Source: a virus. Taken from it: a stretch of 34,341 bases of DNA. The position numbers were made by a program, and so were the translations under genes. The notes under the pieces were generated by a model. It saw only the letters and a list, made by a program, of their open reading frames with translations, was not told the DNA's origin and did not search any database. How positions within the stretch are numbered: position 1 is the first letter of the stretch; each line of letters starts with the position of its first letter. Where the stretch lies: positions 1-34,341 of the IMG/VR virus record IMGVR_UViG_3300047551_001337, one strand, 5' to 3'. Shown here in pieces: positions 15,238-22,834 of the stretch.

Positions 15238-15504
15238 CTATTGTGCTAATACAAACTCAGTTATACCATCAATGTTAGAATTTGATAAATTAAGCGTTGT
15301 TACCTCCCTCATTCCTGTGCTATCTACTACATAAAATTTAAAGTTAGACCCCGACTTTCGATAAATCTTCGACTTCGGATAAACACGCTTAACATTATCT
15401 AGGCACTTTTTTTCGTCTAACGCATCATTGCAAGATGACAAAACAACCGTTGCCATTGCATACCCGACAATAGCGGTTATTGTGCTAATTTTTACTTTTT
15501 TCAT
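15238..15504 (-). CDS. Small lipoprotein, 88 aa
   Basis: N-terminal signal MKKVKISTITAIVGYAMATV followed by the lipobox LSSC with Cys25 as the lipid-attachment residue. The mature part (ALDEKKCLDNVKRVYPKSKI) is small and soluble with one further Cys. ACACATG start, overlapping the ninG-like gene by 20 nt. Phage lipoproteins of this sort sometimes block superinfection, but that is only a possibility here. Confidence 0.7.
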   Translation of the reverse strand: MKKVKISTITAIVGYAMATVVLSSCNDALDEKKCLDNVKRVYPKSKIYRKSGSNFKFYVVDSTGMREVTTLNLSNSNIDGITEFVLAQ

Positions 15505-15898
15505 GTGTGCTTATTTTTTGTTTGTAGTGTTCAATAATCTGTTCTAGCTCTTCGCGTGTCCATTTGTAGACTTTGTTTGCCATGTAGTCTGCTTCCAACC
15601 GGTTTACTTCGGCCTCTCCGATCTTTTTTATTAGGTTCAATCGGTAAGCTATCTGGTTCCCGTGTAAGTGGCAGTTACAGTAAGAACATTGTAAATGTAT
15701 GTTACTTTCTTTGAACCGCAAAAAAGAACTTTGATTTACCGCGATAAAGTGTCCCGCTTGATTGGCCTTGTCCGATCCGCACGATATACACGGCTTTCCC
15801 GCGTCCCGTAGTCGTATGTACTTATTACACAATTCCTGTGCCTTTGCTTTCAGCTTTGGGATCGGCACGACCTTAGTGGCTTTCTTTTTCATTTTCAT
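15485..15898 (-). CDS. ninG: NinG-like recombination protein
   Basis: 137 aa. The zinc-finger/HNH-like core CISCG (C37, C40) ... AGHF (H50) ... HLQCSYCNCHLHGN (H68, C71, C74, H77) is the lambda NinG (Rap) arrangement, a structure-specific endonuclease acting on recombination intermediates. The C-terminal helix region (YKWTREELEQIIEHYKQK) also fits. A second ATG at 15892 is possible. It sits after primase-helicase, as expected for recombination/replication genes. Confidence 0.85.
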   Translation of the reverse strand: MKMKKKATKVVPIPKLKAKAQELCNKYIRLRDAGKPCISCGSDKANQAGHFIAVNQSSFLRFKESNIHLQCSYCNCHLHGNQIAYRLNLIKKIGEAEVNRLEADYMANKVYKWTREELEQIIEHYKQKISTHEKSKN

Positions 15899-16169
15899 CG
15901 GTTTTTATCATTGCCTTTGCCAGCTCTAAAGCGCGGTCATAATTCGTTGTTGTAAATCCATTTACGCCCCATTCGAAAGCCGAAGGGTAAACCTCGCAGG
16001 CAGGGTCTTTCTCAAAATTCCCTTCATTATTTTTTTGCTTAATTCTTACAACCTCATAGCATTCCCTGACCCCGTCCAATATGACCTCATAAATTCTTAT
16101 TCTTCCCTCTTTGAAAAGCATCTTGTAAGTAAATCCGTTTTTTTCGAATTGTTCAGGAACCTTTTTCAT
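15873..16169 (-). CDS. Hypothetical protein, 98 aa
   Basis: Soluble, with an alternating beta pattern (GFTYKMLFKEGRIRIYEVIL, then CYEVVRIKQK) and a helix YDRALELAKAMIKT. The end overlaps the ninG-like gene by 26 nt. No family recognised. ATG at 16169. Confidence 0.65.
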   Translation of the reverse strand: MKKVPEQFEKNGFTYKMLFKEGRIRIYEVILDGVRECYEVVRIKQKNNEGNFEKDPACEVYPSAFEWGVNGFTTTNYDRALELAKAMIKTDENEKESH

Positions 16170-16245
16170 GTTTTTGAGTTTTTGATTTTAAGGCCGTTTT
16201 TAGGCCGTCTTTTTTATTTTTAATATCAACACATTACTAATGACA

Positions 16246-16281
16246 TTTAAGGCGAAATTTGAGCCTATAAATAGCCTTAAA
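16246..16281. repeat. Inverted repeat behind primase-helicase gene
   Basis: TTTAAGGC and GCCTTAAA separated by 20 nt; one arm overlaps the primase-helicase stop codon. There is no T-run on the minus strand, so an operator or processing site is as likely as a terminator. The same 100-nt gap holds a directly repeated ACGGCCT. Confidence 0.35.
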
Positions 16282-17953
16282 ACGGATCTGGAGCATTTGC
16301 CACATACTGACGCGTTTCAGGATTAAAGATAAACGAGGTATAACCAACCTTCCCGAGCCAGCTCCATTTTACCTTTTGGACATAGACAATGACCTCCCCG
16401 GTTTCAAAGTCGCGCCACACGCACAGCCCGTTGTGTGTTTTGTTAAAAAAGTGCGCCGAGCCGGAAATACTGTAAAGCGTCGGAACCTCGTATTTGCCTG
16501 TGCTTTTGTCCTTTTGAATTTTTGTCGGATGCGCAATTAGGAACACATGCAGGTTGTATTTCGTCAGGAAATTTATCAACTTGGTAAGCGTCTCGCTGAC
16601 ATACTGAGTCTCAGAATAGCCCGGCGGTATCTTGTGCTCCAAACAGTTCCACGGGTTAATAATCGCACCACGGATGCCATGCCTTAACACCAATTCCCGA
16701 AGCTTGTCGATTATTCCATCCATTGTAACCTCAACGGTGTTCACGTTGACAAAGTGAAAATGCCTGTCCACCATGATTACCGACCATTCAAACTCCGCTG
16801 TACTCATTCGATTATCCGGGTTTTTCCGAAAACCAAACGCCTTCCCGGCCAGCTTCTCCTGCAACTTTGTTACCGTAACCTGTGGCGGCTCCTCCATGCC
16901 AACTACACCCCAGGTCCACCCGTGCAACTTTGTGAGCTGACACATCACGTAATTCGTAAACTCATCCTTTCCGCTTCCGGGAATACCCGTTACCATTGTC
17001 AATTGACCGCCCCGAAAGGTTATCAACTGATCTAATCCGGCAATACCAGCGGCGTCTCCTTTCGGGTATCCGTTCAAAAAATAATCGCAGACGGTGTCGT
17101 ACATCTCATCCATCGTAACCACACCCTCCAGCGGCCACAATTGCGCCCCGTCGATCATGGACTTTACCGCGCCCGGCCCGTGCTTCATTAGCACCTCGTT
17201 CGCGTCTTTGCATCCTTCGGGATAAGCAACGGTATAGCACCGCTCTTTTCCCAATCGGCGGGCTAGCTCCTGCTTTAGTGCTTCTCCGGGTTCGTCATTG
17301 TCAACGCACAAAACGATTTTCTCCGCGCTCTCAAATGACTGCCAGCAATTGTCTAAGTACTCCAGCTTTTGGTTTCCCTTACTTGCACCGTTCGGAACAG
17401 ATACCACCGGGTAAACCTTCGCCTCATACAGGCTTAGAGCGTCTATTTCGCCTTCAACAATAACTACCGTCTTTTCGTTTTCGATCGCGGGCAGGTTGTA
17501 AAAAACTAACTCTGCATCCTTTGCCAGTTTAAACGACTTTTCCGGCCCCCGAAATTTTATGTTTACCAATTCCGCGCCCCGGTAGTAGTTGAAACAGATT
17601 ACGGGCACTTCTTTGCCGTGCTGTGGCATCCATTCGACCGCTTCGGTCACGTTGAACCGTAGTAGCGTGTTGTTGCTAATTCCACGGGATTCAAAAAAAG
17701 CCATCGCCTTTGCGCCTAACTTTTCCAACCTAGCCACGGGCTTAACGTACTCTTTTTTCGGCCCCGTCTTTGGGAGTGCTCCAGTCCAGCCGCAATTGTG
17801 GCAGTTCCACACGCCCTCCGAAACATTTACCGACAAATCTTTACTGTTTCGATTTTTTGGGCTACGGTTGTGCGGAGTGCATTGCGGGCAGATTGTCTTT
17901 ACGTTCCCGGTCGCCCCGTGTGGAACTTTTATCCCGTAATTGTGAAAACTCAT
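16277..17953 (-). CDS. Primase-helicase (T7 gp4 / Twinkle-like)
   Basis: 558 aa from the ATG at 17953 (ATGA overlap with the previous stop); a longer frame exists only inside the DUF4373 gene. N-terminal zinc ribbon CPQC (22-25) with CHNC (51-54), then a TOPRIM domain: IVEGEIDAL (E167) and VDNDEPG (218-224). C-terminal RecA-like helicase: Walker A GIPGSGKD (323-330), followed by a GxEEP block (VGMEEPPQVT). It would prime and unwind DNA for phage replication. Domain order and motifs are complete. Confidence 0.92.
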   Translation of the reverse strand: MSFHNYGIKVPHGATGNVKTICPQCTPHNRSPKNRNSKDLSVNVSEGVWNCHNCGWTGALPKTGPKKEYVKPVARLEKLGAKAMAFFESRGISNNTLLRFNVTEAVEWMPQHGKEVPVICFNYYRGAELVNIKFRGPEKSFKLAKDAELVFYNLPAIENEKTVVIVEGEIDALSLYEAKVYPVVSVPNGASKGNQKLEYLDNCWQSFESAEKIVLCVDNDEPGEALKQELARRLGKERCYTVAYPEGCKDANEVLMKHGPGAVKSMIDGAQLWPLEGVVTMDEMYDTVCDYFLNGYPKGDAAGIAGLDQLITFRGGQLTMVTGIPGSGKDEFTNYVMCQLTKLHGWTWGVVGMEEPPQVTVTKLQEKLAGKAFGFRKNPDNRMSTAEFEWSVIMVDRHFHFVNVNTVEVTMDGIIDKLRELVLRHGIRGAIINPWNCLEHKIPPGYSETQYVSETLTKLINFLTKYNLHVFLIAHPTKIQKDKSTGKYEVPTLYSISGSAHFFNKTHNGLCVWRDFETGEVIVYVQKVKWSWLGKVGYTSFIFNPETRQYVANAPDPF

Positions 17954-18642
17954 AAAATCATTCTTTTCGGCTGTGCCCGGTTTTCGTCCTTGAACCAAAC
18001 CCCGACCATTTTTTGTTTCCAGTTTTTTACCGGTTTCCCGTCACGGTCTTTCCATTCGTTCGCGTTGTAGTACTCCCATGCTTTTCGCCCTGCTGATTCC
18101 GAAAATCCTTTTTCAGTAAAAAAATTTGCCACTTCATCAATTGTGGGCGGTGTATATTTTCTTTCTTTTATTTCTTTTCTTTCTTTTATTTCTTTTTCTT
18201 TTCTTTCCTTTATAGCATTGCACGCTGCATTGCAGTCTGCATTACTGTCTGCAATGCAGTCTGCATTGCTAACTGCATTGCAGTCTGCATTGCTGTGTGC
18301 ATTGCTCCATCTGTTAAGGGCTTTACTCCTCGCCAAATTGGCTTTTTCTAATCTTTTCCCCATCCGCCTATTTACAGATTCAGACAAAAAATGCGTTTCG
18401 TTTGTTTCGAATAACCCGGATTTTTCAACGATATAACGTATCAGTTCTTCCGATACTTTTAACTCTTCCGCAATTAGGTCAAGGTCTGACAGTTCTATAC
18501 TTCCGCCTTCTTCGTAAAGCATCTCAATAAGGCACCAATAAGCACCGACCCCGGCCATGCCGTATTTCCGGCGTAATTTCAGTAACTTAATATCGTTCCG
18601 GGCGTTGTAATCGTGCGAAAAGTAGTTTGCTTCTTTTGCCAT
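17950..18642 (-). CDS. DUF4373 (Lin1244/Lin1753-like) replication-associated protein
   Basis: 230 aa. The N-terminus YFSHDYNARNDIKLLKLRRK and GVGAYWCLIEMLYEEGG is the DUF4373 signature, common in phage replication modules. Residues 114-143 are a repeat of SNADCNA-type units, then 145-162 are KERKE-type repeats, forming a low-complexity linker to a C-terminal domain (AWEYYNANEWKDRDGKPVKN). The following gene is the primase-helicase, so it probably serves replication initiation or helicase loading. Confidence 0.8.
   Translation of the reverse strand: MAKEANYFSHDYNARNDIKLLKLRRKYGMAGVGAYWCLIEMLYEEGGSIELSDLDLIAEELKVSEELIRYIVEKSGLFETNETHFLSESVNRRMGKRLEKANLARSKALNRWSNAHSNADCNAVSNADCIADSNADCNAACNAIKERKEKEIKERKEIKERKYTPPTIDEVANFFTEKGFSESAGRKAWEYYNANEWKDRDGKPVKNWKQKMVGVWFKDENRAQPKRMIL
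18157..18303 (-). repeat. Short tandem repeats within DUF4373 gene
   Basis: Repeated GCAGACTGCAAT-like units coding for Asn-Ala-Asp-Cys, followed by GAAAGAAAAGAAATA-like units coding for Lys/Glu/Arg. Both are prone to slippage and keep the reading frame, so the linker length could vary between relatives. Confidence 0.75.
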
Positions 18643-18656
18643 GTTTAAAATTTAAA

Positions 18657-18678
18657 GCCCACCGCCGAAGCGGCGGGC
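18657..18678 (-). terminator. GC-rich TTCG hairpin between 88-aa and DUF4373 genes
   Basis: The minus strand has GCCCGCCGC-TTCG-GCGGTGGGC with a 9-bp stem and stable TTCG loop, followed by TTTAAATTTT. It may be a weak terminator or an mRNA-processing structure; it lies immediately before the start of the DUF4373 gene. Confidence 0.55.
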
Positions 18679-18681
18679 CTG

Positions 18682-18948
18682 TTAATTAATGCCGTGTCGG
18701 CTGTTTTTTTCTATCCGATCTAGTAGCCGGGTTTGCGCTTTCTGCCATTCAACCTGTGGCAGCGGATGCCTGCAAACCGATTCCCGGTAGCTGTAATCCT
18801 CTGACAGATTGCCCGGCAAAAGCTGGTAAAATGTGCCGTCTTTTGTAAGCTGCTCCATTCTTACCATTCCAAAAGCGTCACGGGTTACGCGGTAGTAAAA
18901 TGTCAAACCGTCCGTGAAATAATCGGTAGTTGGCAAACATTCTAACAT
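18682..18948 (-). CDS. Hypothetical protein, 88 aa
   Basis: Soluble, begins MLECLPTTDYFTDGLTFYYR, with a C-terminal helix (VEWQKAQTRLLDRIEKN). The gene is followed by a hairpin. No family recognised. Confidence 0.6.
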   Translation of the reverse strand: MLECLPTTDYFTDGLTFYYRVTRDAFGMVRMEQLTKDGTFYQLLPGNLSEDYSYRESVCRHPLPQVEWQKAQTRLLDRIEKNSRHGIN

Positions 18949-18959
18949 TTCATTTGCTT

Positions 18960-19325
18960 TTAACTATTCCGAACAACTACGGGGTTATTCGTATATGTTC
19001 CCTTTAAAATTTGTTGCGCCGCCTCTTCCAGTTGGTTCCTTTGCTCTTGTGTCATTAAAATCATTGCATCCTGCACGGATTCAAAAGCTAAGGTTTCATA
19101 GGTTTTCACTTCGCGTTTAAAAATTTCCGCACTTTCCGGCGTCAAATCAGTAACCATGTTATCGGTCATCCATTCGCACCGGCGGACATAGTCTTTAAAA
19201 AACCGGCGTGACCGGGCCGATACTTTGTTATTTAGTGCAATACTTTCGAAATGATGTTTGGCGTTGGCAAGATTGTAGAATGCCTTTGCAAGGCTGTAAG
19301 TTTCTGTTTTTAATGGAATGCTCAT
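18960..19325 (-). CDS. Helical hypothetical protein, 121 aa
   Basis: Nearly all helical, with KAFYNLANAKHHFESIALNN, RRFFKDYVRRCEWM and EQRNQLEEAAQQIL. The start overlaps the previous stop. It lies among ERF-neighbourhood genes and could be a recombination accessory protein, but no motif shows it. Confidence 0.6.
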   Translation of the reverse strand: MSIPLKTETYSLAKAFYNLANAKHHFESIALNNKVSARSRRFFKDYVRRCEWMTDNMVTDLTPESAEIFKREVKTYETLAFESVQDAMILMTQEQRNQLEEAAQQILKGTYTNNPVVVRNS

Positions 19326-19600
19326 TTTTTTGTTTTTTGGTTAAAATAACTTTCAGGCTCATTCGGGTCAGGTATGTAAATGTGAAACTCTTCCGCGCCT
19401 ATTATTTGTATCTGTAATATGTACTCACTACGCTGGTCATCTGTTAGCTCCGCTGTCGATGGAATGCCGATCTTTTGCTTGCACCATTCGTGCACATCGC
19501 ATAGGCTTTTTATTCCCGATTCGCGCTCCATTAATAGCGGTAGTAGCATCGGATATACCACACCGCGTAGATACCTGTATTGCTTTGCTTTTCGTGTCAC
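19322..19600 (-). CDS. Hypothetical phage protein, 92 aa
   Basis: Begins MTRKAKQYRYLRGVVYPMLL, similar in style to small phage proteins with a K-x-x-Y-W/R-Y-L-R-x-V-V pattern often found next to recombination genes, then CDVHEWCKQKIGIPSTAELT. Coupled at both ends by 4-nt overlaps. No defined function. Confidence 0.6.
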   Translation of the reverse strand: MTRKAKQYRYLRGVVYPMLLPLLMERESGIKSLCDVHEWCKQKIGIPSTAELTDDQRSEYILQIQIIGAEEFHIYIPDPNEPESYFNQKTKK

Positions 19601-20061
19601 TTCGGTAGGGTTACGCGGTAAGTTGATTTACTTGTTTTCGCCGGGCCGATTAGCGTTTCCCCGGTTTCTTCATCGACTAGCATTTTCCCCGGTTCAATCC
19701 TTTGCAGCCGCTTTTCAAGTTCCTTTCGCGCTTCAATTGCCCGCTCTGCTTCGATATTTAGGCGCACCCATTCCGGGTTATTAGAATAGTCATAAGTAGT
19801 ACCGGCTTCCACTAGTTCAACCTTTGCCCCTGTGGCTGTTGTAATCTGCTTACCATGTGGCGCAATTTCAGCCCGCACCGCTTCGACATATTCCGGGCGC
19901 GCCTTCATCTCTTTGATTAAGTTTTCCATGCCCGCAATAGCTTCTGCAATTTGCAAGGCCCCGCCTTCGTCCATGATCTTATTAACTGCATCCGATACTA
20001 CACGGCTAATCTCTGTTTTTGTAAGGCCCGAAATAAACGGGGCTAGTGGTTTGTTTGTCAT
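19597..20061 (-). CDS. ERF-associated protein, 154 aa
   Basis: The start at the ATG at 20061 is preferred because it has the ACACATG leader; the next in-frame ATG upstream (20073) adds four residues. The centre (ARPEYVEAVRAEIAP, then EWVRLNIEAERAIEARKELE) is helical/coiled coil, and the C-terminus is KSTYRVTLPK. This type of protein often accompanies ERF in Bacteroidetes phages. Role unknown. Confidence 0.65.
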   Translation of the reverse strand: MTNKPLAPFISGLTKTEISRVVSDAVNKIMDEGGALQIAEAIAGMENLIKEMKARPEYVEAVRAEIAPHGKQITTATGAKVELVEAGTTYDYSNNPEWVRLNIEAERAIEARKELEKRLQRIEPGKMLVDEETGETLIGPAKTSKSTYRVTLPK

Positions 20062-20108
20062 GTGTACTGCCATATTTGAGGGTTAAAAAATGCTTCTACG
20101 TGTGCCCT

Positions 20109-20654
20109 TCAGTTGCCCGCCGCAATTAGCTTTTCTTCGGTTGATTTTGCAAGGCGGTACTTTGCTTTTATCTGTGCAATAGTAACTGTTTTTTCTGCAA
20201 TAGCTTTTAGTGCTTTTTCAAACGCTTCACTATTTTCATTTAGCCACGGTTTTTCAGGTTGTTTTTGCGGCGGTGTACTTGCCGCGTTCGCGTCGTCGTC
20301 GTCGTCGATATTAAGGGCAAGGATAGCTCCCAAAGCATAACGCCGCTGGTATGTCATAGCTGATCCCCGGCCCTGTGGGTCGTCCTTTACCGGCTTCATC
20401 TCATAGCTTGCCTCCAGCCATTCGCCGGAAACATGAATAAGGCGTGTCGTAAGTACGTTTTGGCCTTCGGGAAATTGAACAACTGAAAGGCCCGACTTTG
20501 TTAGTGGTTCCTGAATAGCTTCAAGTATATTGGATAGCGAAGCGTAACGGTTTTTAAAGTGCGGGTTTACGCTGTCCTTCGAAATTTTCCCAACCTCCCT
20601 GTGAAAAGCCACAAGGGCCGTACTGATCTCTTTGATTGTTTCGCTCGTTGTCAT
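20109..20654 (-). CDS. erf: ERF-family single-strand annealing protein
   Basis: 181 aa. The conserved ERF blocks are visible: NPHFKNRYASLSNILEAI at 30-47 and GSAMTYQRRYALGAILAL at 97-114, followed by an acidic linker DDDDD. ERF proteins promote annealing of complementary single strands during phage recombination. ACACATG start; the N-terminal coding region overlaps the 66-aa gene by about 100 nt. Confidence 0.9.
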   Translation of the reverse strand: MTTSETIKEISTALVAFHREVGKISKDSVNPHFKNRYASLSNILEAIQEPLTKSGLSVVQFPEGQNVLTTRLIHVSGEWLEASYEMKPVKDDPQGRGSAMTYQRRYALGAILALNIDDDDDANAASTPPQKQPEKPWLNENSEAFEKALKAIAEKTVTIAQIKAKYRLAKSTEEKLIAAGN

Positions 20655-20754
20655 GTGTTTTTGATTTTAAATAGAGTTCATAAAAGTAGTCTGCATCTTC
20701 GCCGATATTCTGATCTCTGATCTCATCGGCATAGTGTGTTTTTAGTTTGCCCAT
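20554..20754 (-). CDS. Small phage protein, 66 aa, overlapping erf
   Basis: The start at the ATG at 20754 (MGKLKTHYADEI) matches small phage proteins beginning M-G-x-L-K ... DEI ... DYFYELYL. The last third lies in another frame over the first 33 codons of erf and reads YGPCGFSQGGWENFEG. The upstream part is the only coding content between 20655 and 20755, which supports it. The long overlap is unusual. Confidence 0.5.
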   Translation of the reverse strand: MGKLKTHYADEIRDQNIGEDADYFYELYLKSKTHDNERNNQRDQYGPCGFSQGGWENFEGQRKPAL

Positions 20755-20755
20755 G

Positions 20756-20992
20756 TTAATTACGTTGAATAGATAGATCGCTGTATTTTTCACGAAAAAA
20801 TTCGGTTAACTCATCGCGGTAAGATTCGACATATTCTTTGATTGCCCGGTTTTGAATGCGCCCAAAACTAAACCTATCCCAAATAATCGGCCCTACTTCA
20901 ATATCAAATAGATCATCCATAGCGGTAAGGTTGCAATTTGCGTAAAGGTTTACTAATCCAACCTCTTCAATTTGTACGGTTATTTCTGTCAT
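20756..20992 (-). CDS. Hypothetical protein, 78 aa
   Basis: Soluble acidic protein beginning MTEITVQIEEVGLVNLYANC and with a helix AIKEYVESYRDELTEFFREK. It follows a strong terminator, so it may be expressed by read-through or its own promoter, which was not identified. No family recognised. Confidence 0.6.
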   Translation of the reverse strand: MTEITVQIEEVGLVNLYANCNLTAMDDLFDIEVGPIIWDRFSFGRIQNRAIKEYVESYRDELTEFFREKYSDLSIQRN

Positions 20993-21021
20993 TTTTTAAG
21001 GTTTTAAAGGGTTTTAAAAAA

Positions 21022-21041
21022 GCCCCCGGTAGACACCGGGC
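21022..21041 (-). terminator. Rho-independent terminator after 117-aa gene
   Basis: The minus strand has CCCGGTGTCTACCGGG followed by GGCTTTTTT. The stem is 6 bp, fully complementary, with a 4-nt loop and a six-T tract. It separates the 117-aa gene from the following early genes. Confidence 0.8.
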
Positions 21042-21048
21042 GCGTGTT

Positions 21049-21402
21049 CTACTGCTTATGAATACTGACATTTTCAAGACGTGCCGCCTCATTTATTAGC
21101 ATTTCAAATGCTTTCGGGGACAGGACTTTCTCGAGTCCTTCGGGGCATTCTTTTGCGTCTTTTTTTAATTCGTTCACCATTTGCCGGAATAGTTCATTTG
21201 TCGGGTCTTCTTCATGCCCGGTTATTAGCTTACGGTACGGACTTAAACGGATGCTATTTAGATCGCTTATTAGTAGCTGAAAGCATAGTTCCTTTTCCCA
21301 ATTAGACAAGCCGTGCGGGTCGATATTATCTAATGTTTTCCGGGCAAAAACGGCGGCCCAAAACAAAGCGGCTAATACGGCAAAGGTTAAAAAATGTTCC
21401 AT
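21049..21402 (-). CDS. Membrane-anchored hypothetical protein, 117 aa
   Basis: N-terminal hydrophobic segment (HFLTFAVLAALFWAAVFA, residues 3-20), then a soluble helical domain ending INEAARLENVSIHKQ. Probably anchored to the inner membrane with the C-terminal part in the cytoplasm. No family recognised. A terminator follows. Confidence 0.65.
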   Translation of the reverse strand: MEHFLTFAVLAALFWAAVFARKTLDNIDPHGLSNWEKELCFQLLISDLNSIRLSPYRKLITGHEEDPTNELFRQMVNELKKDAKECPEGLEKVLSPKAFEMLINEAARLENVSIHKQ

Positions 21403-21404
21403 TT

Positions 21405-21641
21405 TTAAAGGATTGAGGTTAAAGCGTTATATATAAGTTGATCTACCGTGCGTTTCCGGCGAACGCGGAAAACTGCTACCGTGTTCGGATTTTCCGGCCA
21501 TTCATTCGGATGGGAAAAGTTTACGTAAGTTTCAATCTCGTTATGCGCCGGGTAAGATACTTGCTTTAGATAGAGTTCTGTAAACCCGTAGCCCTCAAAC
21601 CATTCAGGCAATTGATGCTGTATGTGTGTAGTCGTATTCAT
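21405..21641 (-). CDS. Hypothetical protein, 78 aa
   Basis: Soluble protein with aromatic residues (LPEWFEGYGFTELYL) and a basic motif FRVRRKRTVDQL. It lies directly ahead of the membrane-anchored gene. No family recognised. Confidence 0.55.
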   Translation of the reverse strand: MNTTTHIQHQLPEWFEGYGFTELYLKQVSYPAHNEIETYVNFSHPNEWPENPNTVAVFRVRRKRTVDQLIYNALTSIL

Positions 21642-21676
21642 AGCGGTTACAATGTTAGTTGCTGTTTGGCATATTT

Positions 21677-21889
21677 TTATTTTTTCGCCGGAATTTTATT
21701 TTTGCAGCAAAGTTGCAAACCGTACCGGGGCAATATCGAAAGCAGCTTAGGTATGTGCTTTTCGGACAGTTGCCGCCCGGACTTTACATTACTTAGGGTC
21801 TTAAATGGTAGGCCCGCTTCGCGTTCTAGTCGAGGTAGTGAAAGGGCGGGTCGTTCGGTAATGAATTGCCTAAATTGTTCGGTAGTCAT
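21677..21889 (-). CDS. Small HTH-like protein, 70 aa
   Basis: The start at the ATG at 21889 forms ATGA with the stop of the 82-aa gene; the longer in-frame reading begins inside that gene. The pattern LSLPRLEREAGLPFKTLSNV followed by KSGRQLSEKHIPKL resembles a Cro/CI-like helix-turn-helix. Possibly an early regulator. It has two adjacent Cys near the C-terminus. Confidence 0.6.
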   Translation of the reverse strand: MTTEQFRQFITERPALSLPRLEREAGLPFKTLSNVKSGRQLSEKHIPKLLSILPRYGLQLCCKNKIPAKK

Positions 21890-22134
21890 AAAAATTCGAT
21901 TTTTTCGGCTTCGATATTTTTTCGGTCGAAAATAAACAGCACCAATGTTAACCGTGCTTGTTCCCATGCCTCATTTTGATCGGCCTCTAAAAAGTATTTA
22001 ATCAGATTAGTTTTTGTCACTAGGTCTGAAACTTCAAAAGTAATACCGTGTTTCCCTTCGTAGGTAATGCACACATGTACTTTCCCGTATGGGGCCGGAT
22101 AGATATTAATGCCGGTTACTTTTATTTTTTTCAT
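21886..22134 (-). CDS. Hypothetical protein, 82 aa
   Basis: Alternating beta pattern at the N-terminus (MKKIKVTGINIYPAPYGKVH) and a C-terminal helix. Coupled to the upstream Imm5-like gene by a 4-nt overlap. No family recognised. Confidence 0.6.
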   Translation of the reverse strand: MKKIKVTGINIYPAPYGKVHVCITYEGKHGITFEVSDLVTKTNLIKYFLEADQNEAWEQARLTLVLFIFDRKNIEAEKIEFL

Positions 22135-22796
22135 GATATGTATTTAAGGATTATTTCGGCTTGCTTTTCGCGGGCTGAATCGTAGGCAGCACTGGCATAA
22201 GCAGCGAAAACGGCGACATCGGCGGCATCGGCGGCGGCACGGGCAGCATAAGAGGCGGTAAGGGAAGCGGCATTGGCGGTGGCAAAGGCGGAATAGGCGG
22301 AGGCATAGTAAACGGCATCGGCGGAGGCATCGGCAGAAACATAAGCGGCATCGTAGGCGGCACGGGCTACGGCATCGGCGGAGGCATAAGCGGCGTCGGA
22401 AGCACGAATGGTACGGGCGGCATTGCCGGCGACATAGGCGGCACTAGCGGCGGCAAAAGCATCTTCTTTGCCAATAAGCCCATTCGCATAGTCGCGCGCT
22501 GCGTGAATAGCTTTGCGCGGGCGGTTATCGTTGGGGTACTGCTTTTCGTATATGTGCAATACTTGCTCTGCGAAGTCCGCAGCCATCAGCCGCCAAGTGC
22601 GGTCGTATTCCGAAGGGAAAGACCGGAAAGACCAAATACAATCCTGCACCCCGTTAATTCTAAGAATATCCCGAAGGTGTAAAGGCTCATTATCTGCCTC
22701 TGCCTTACCTAGTCCTGCCAATAGTTTTTCCCAGCCATCTTTGCAGGGGTTATGTGCTTTGATCTCGTTAAGTGTGGTTGTAAATGTTAGTGCCAT
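22131..22796 (-). CDS. Imm5-like putative immunity protein with Ala-rich repeats
   Basis: 221 aa. The N-terminus (TTTLNEIKAHNPCKDGWEKL, then LHLRDILRINGVQDCIWSFR) resembles the Imm5-like putative immunity family. Residues about 112-205 are a long run of Ala with Ser, Asp and Tyr at intervals (SADASADAVYYASAYSAFAT), consistent with an extended solenoid or coil. Members occur in phages and bacterial accessory regions and may neutralise a toxin; no partner toxin was identified here. ACACATG start. Confidence 0.65.
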   Translation of the reverse strand: MALTFTTTLNEIKAHNPCKDGWEKLLAGLGKAEADNEPLHLRDILRINGVQDCIWSFRSFPSEYDRTWRLMAADFAEQVLHIYEKQYPNDNRPRKAIHAARDYANGLIGKEDAFAAASAAYVAGNAARTIRASDAAYASADAVARAAYDAAYVSADASADAVYYASAYSAFATANAASLTASYAARAAADAADVAVFAAYASAAYDSAREKQAEIILKYIS

Positions 22797-22811
22797 GTGT
22801 TGGGGTTTTGT

Positions 22812-22827
22812 GGCCCCCGAAGGGGCC
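22812..22827 (-). terminator. GGCCCC-TTCG-GGGGCC hairpin
   Basis: Perfect 6-bp stem with TTCG loop between the 58-aa gene and the Imm5-like gene, followed by ACAAAACC (few T), so it may be a processing or stabilising hairpin. The identical 16-nt sequence occurs at 31676-31691 after the capsid gene. Confidence 0.55.
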
Positions 22828-22834
22828 GGGTTAG

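Noticed and set aside
22151-22363. Pro/Met-rich minus-strand ORF
   Set aside because: Another frame of the Ala-rich repeat in the Imm5-like gene; its repeats are produced by GCN codons read out of frame.
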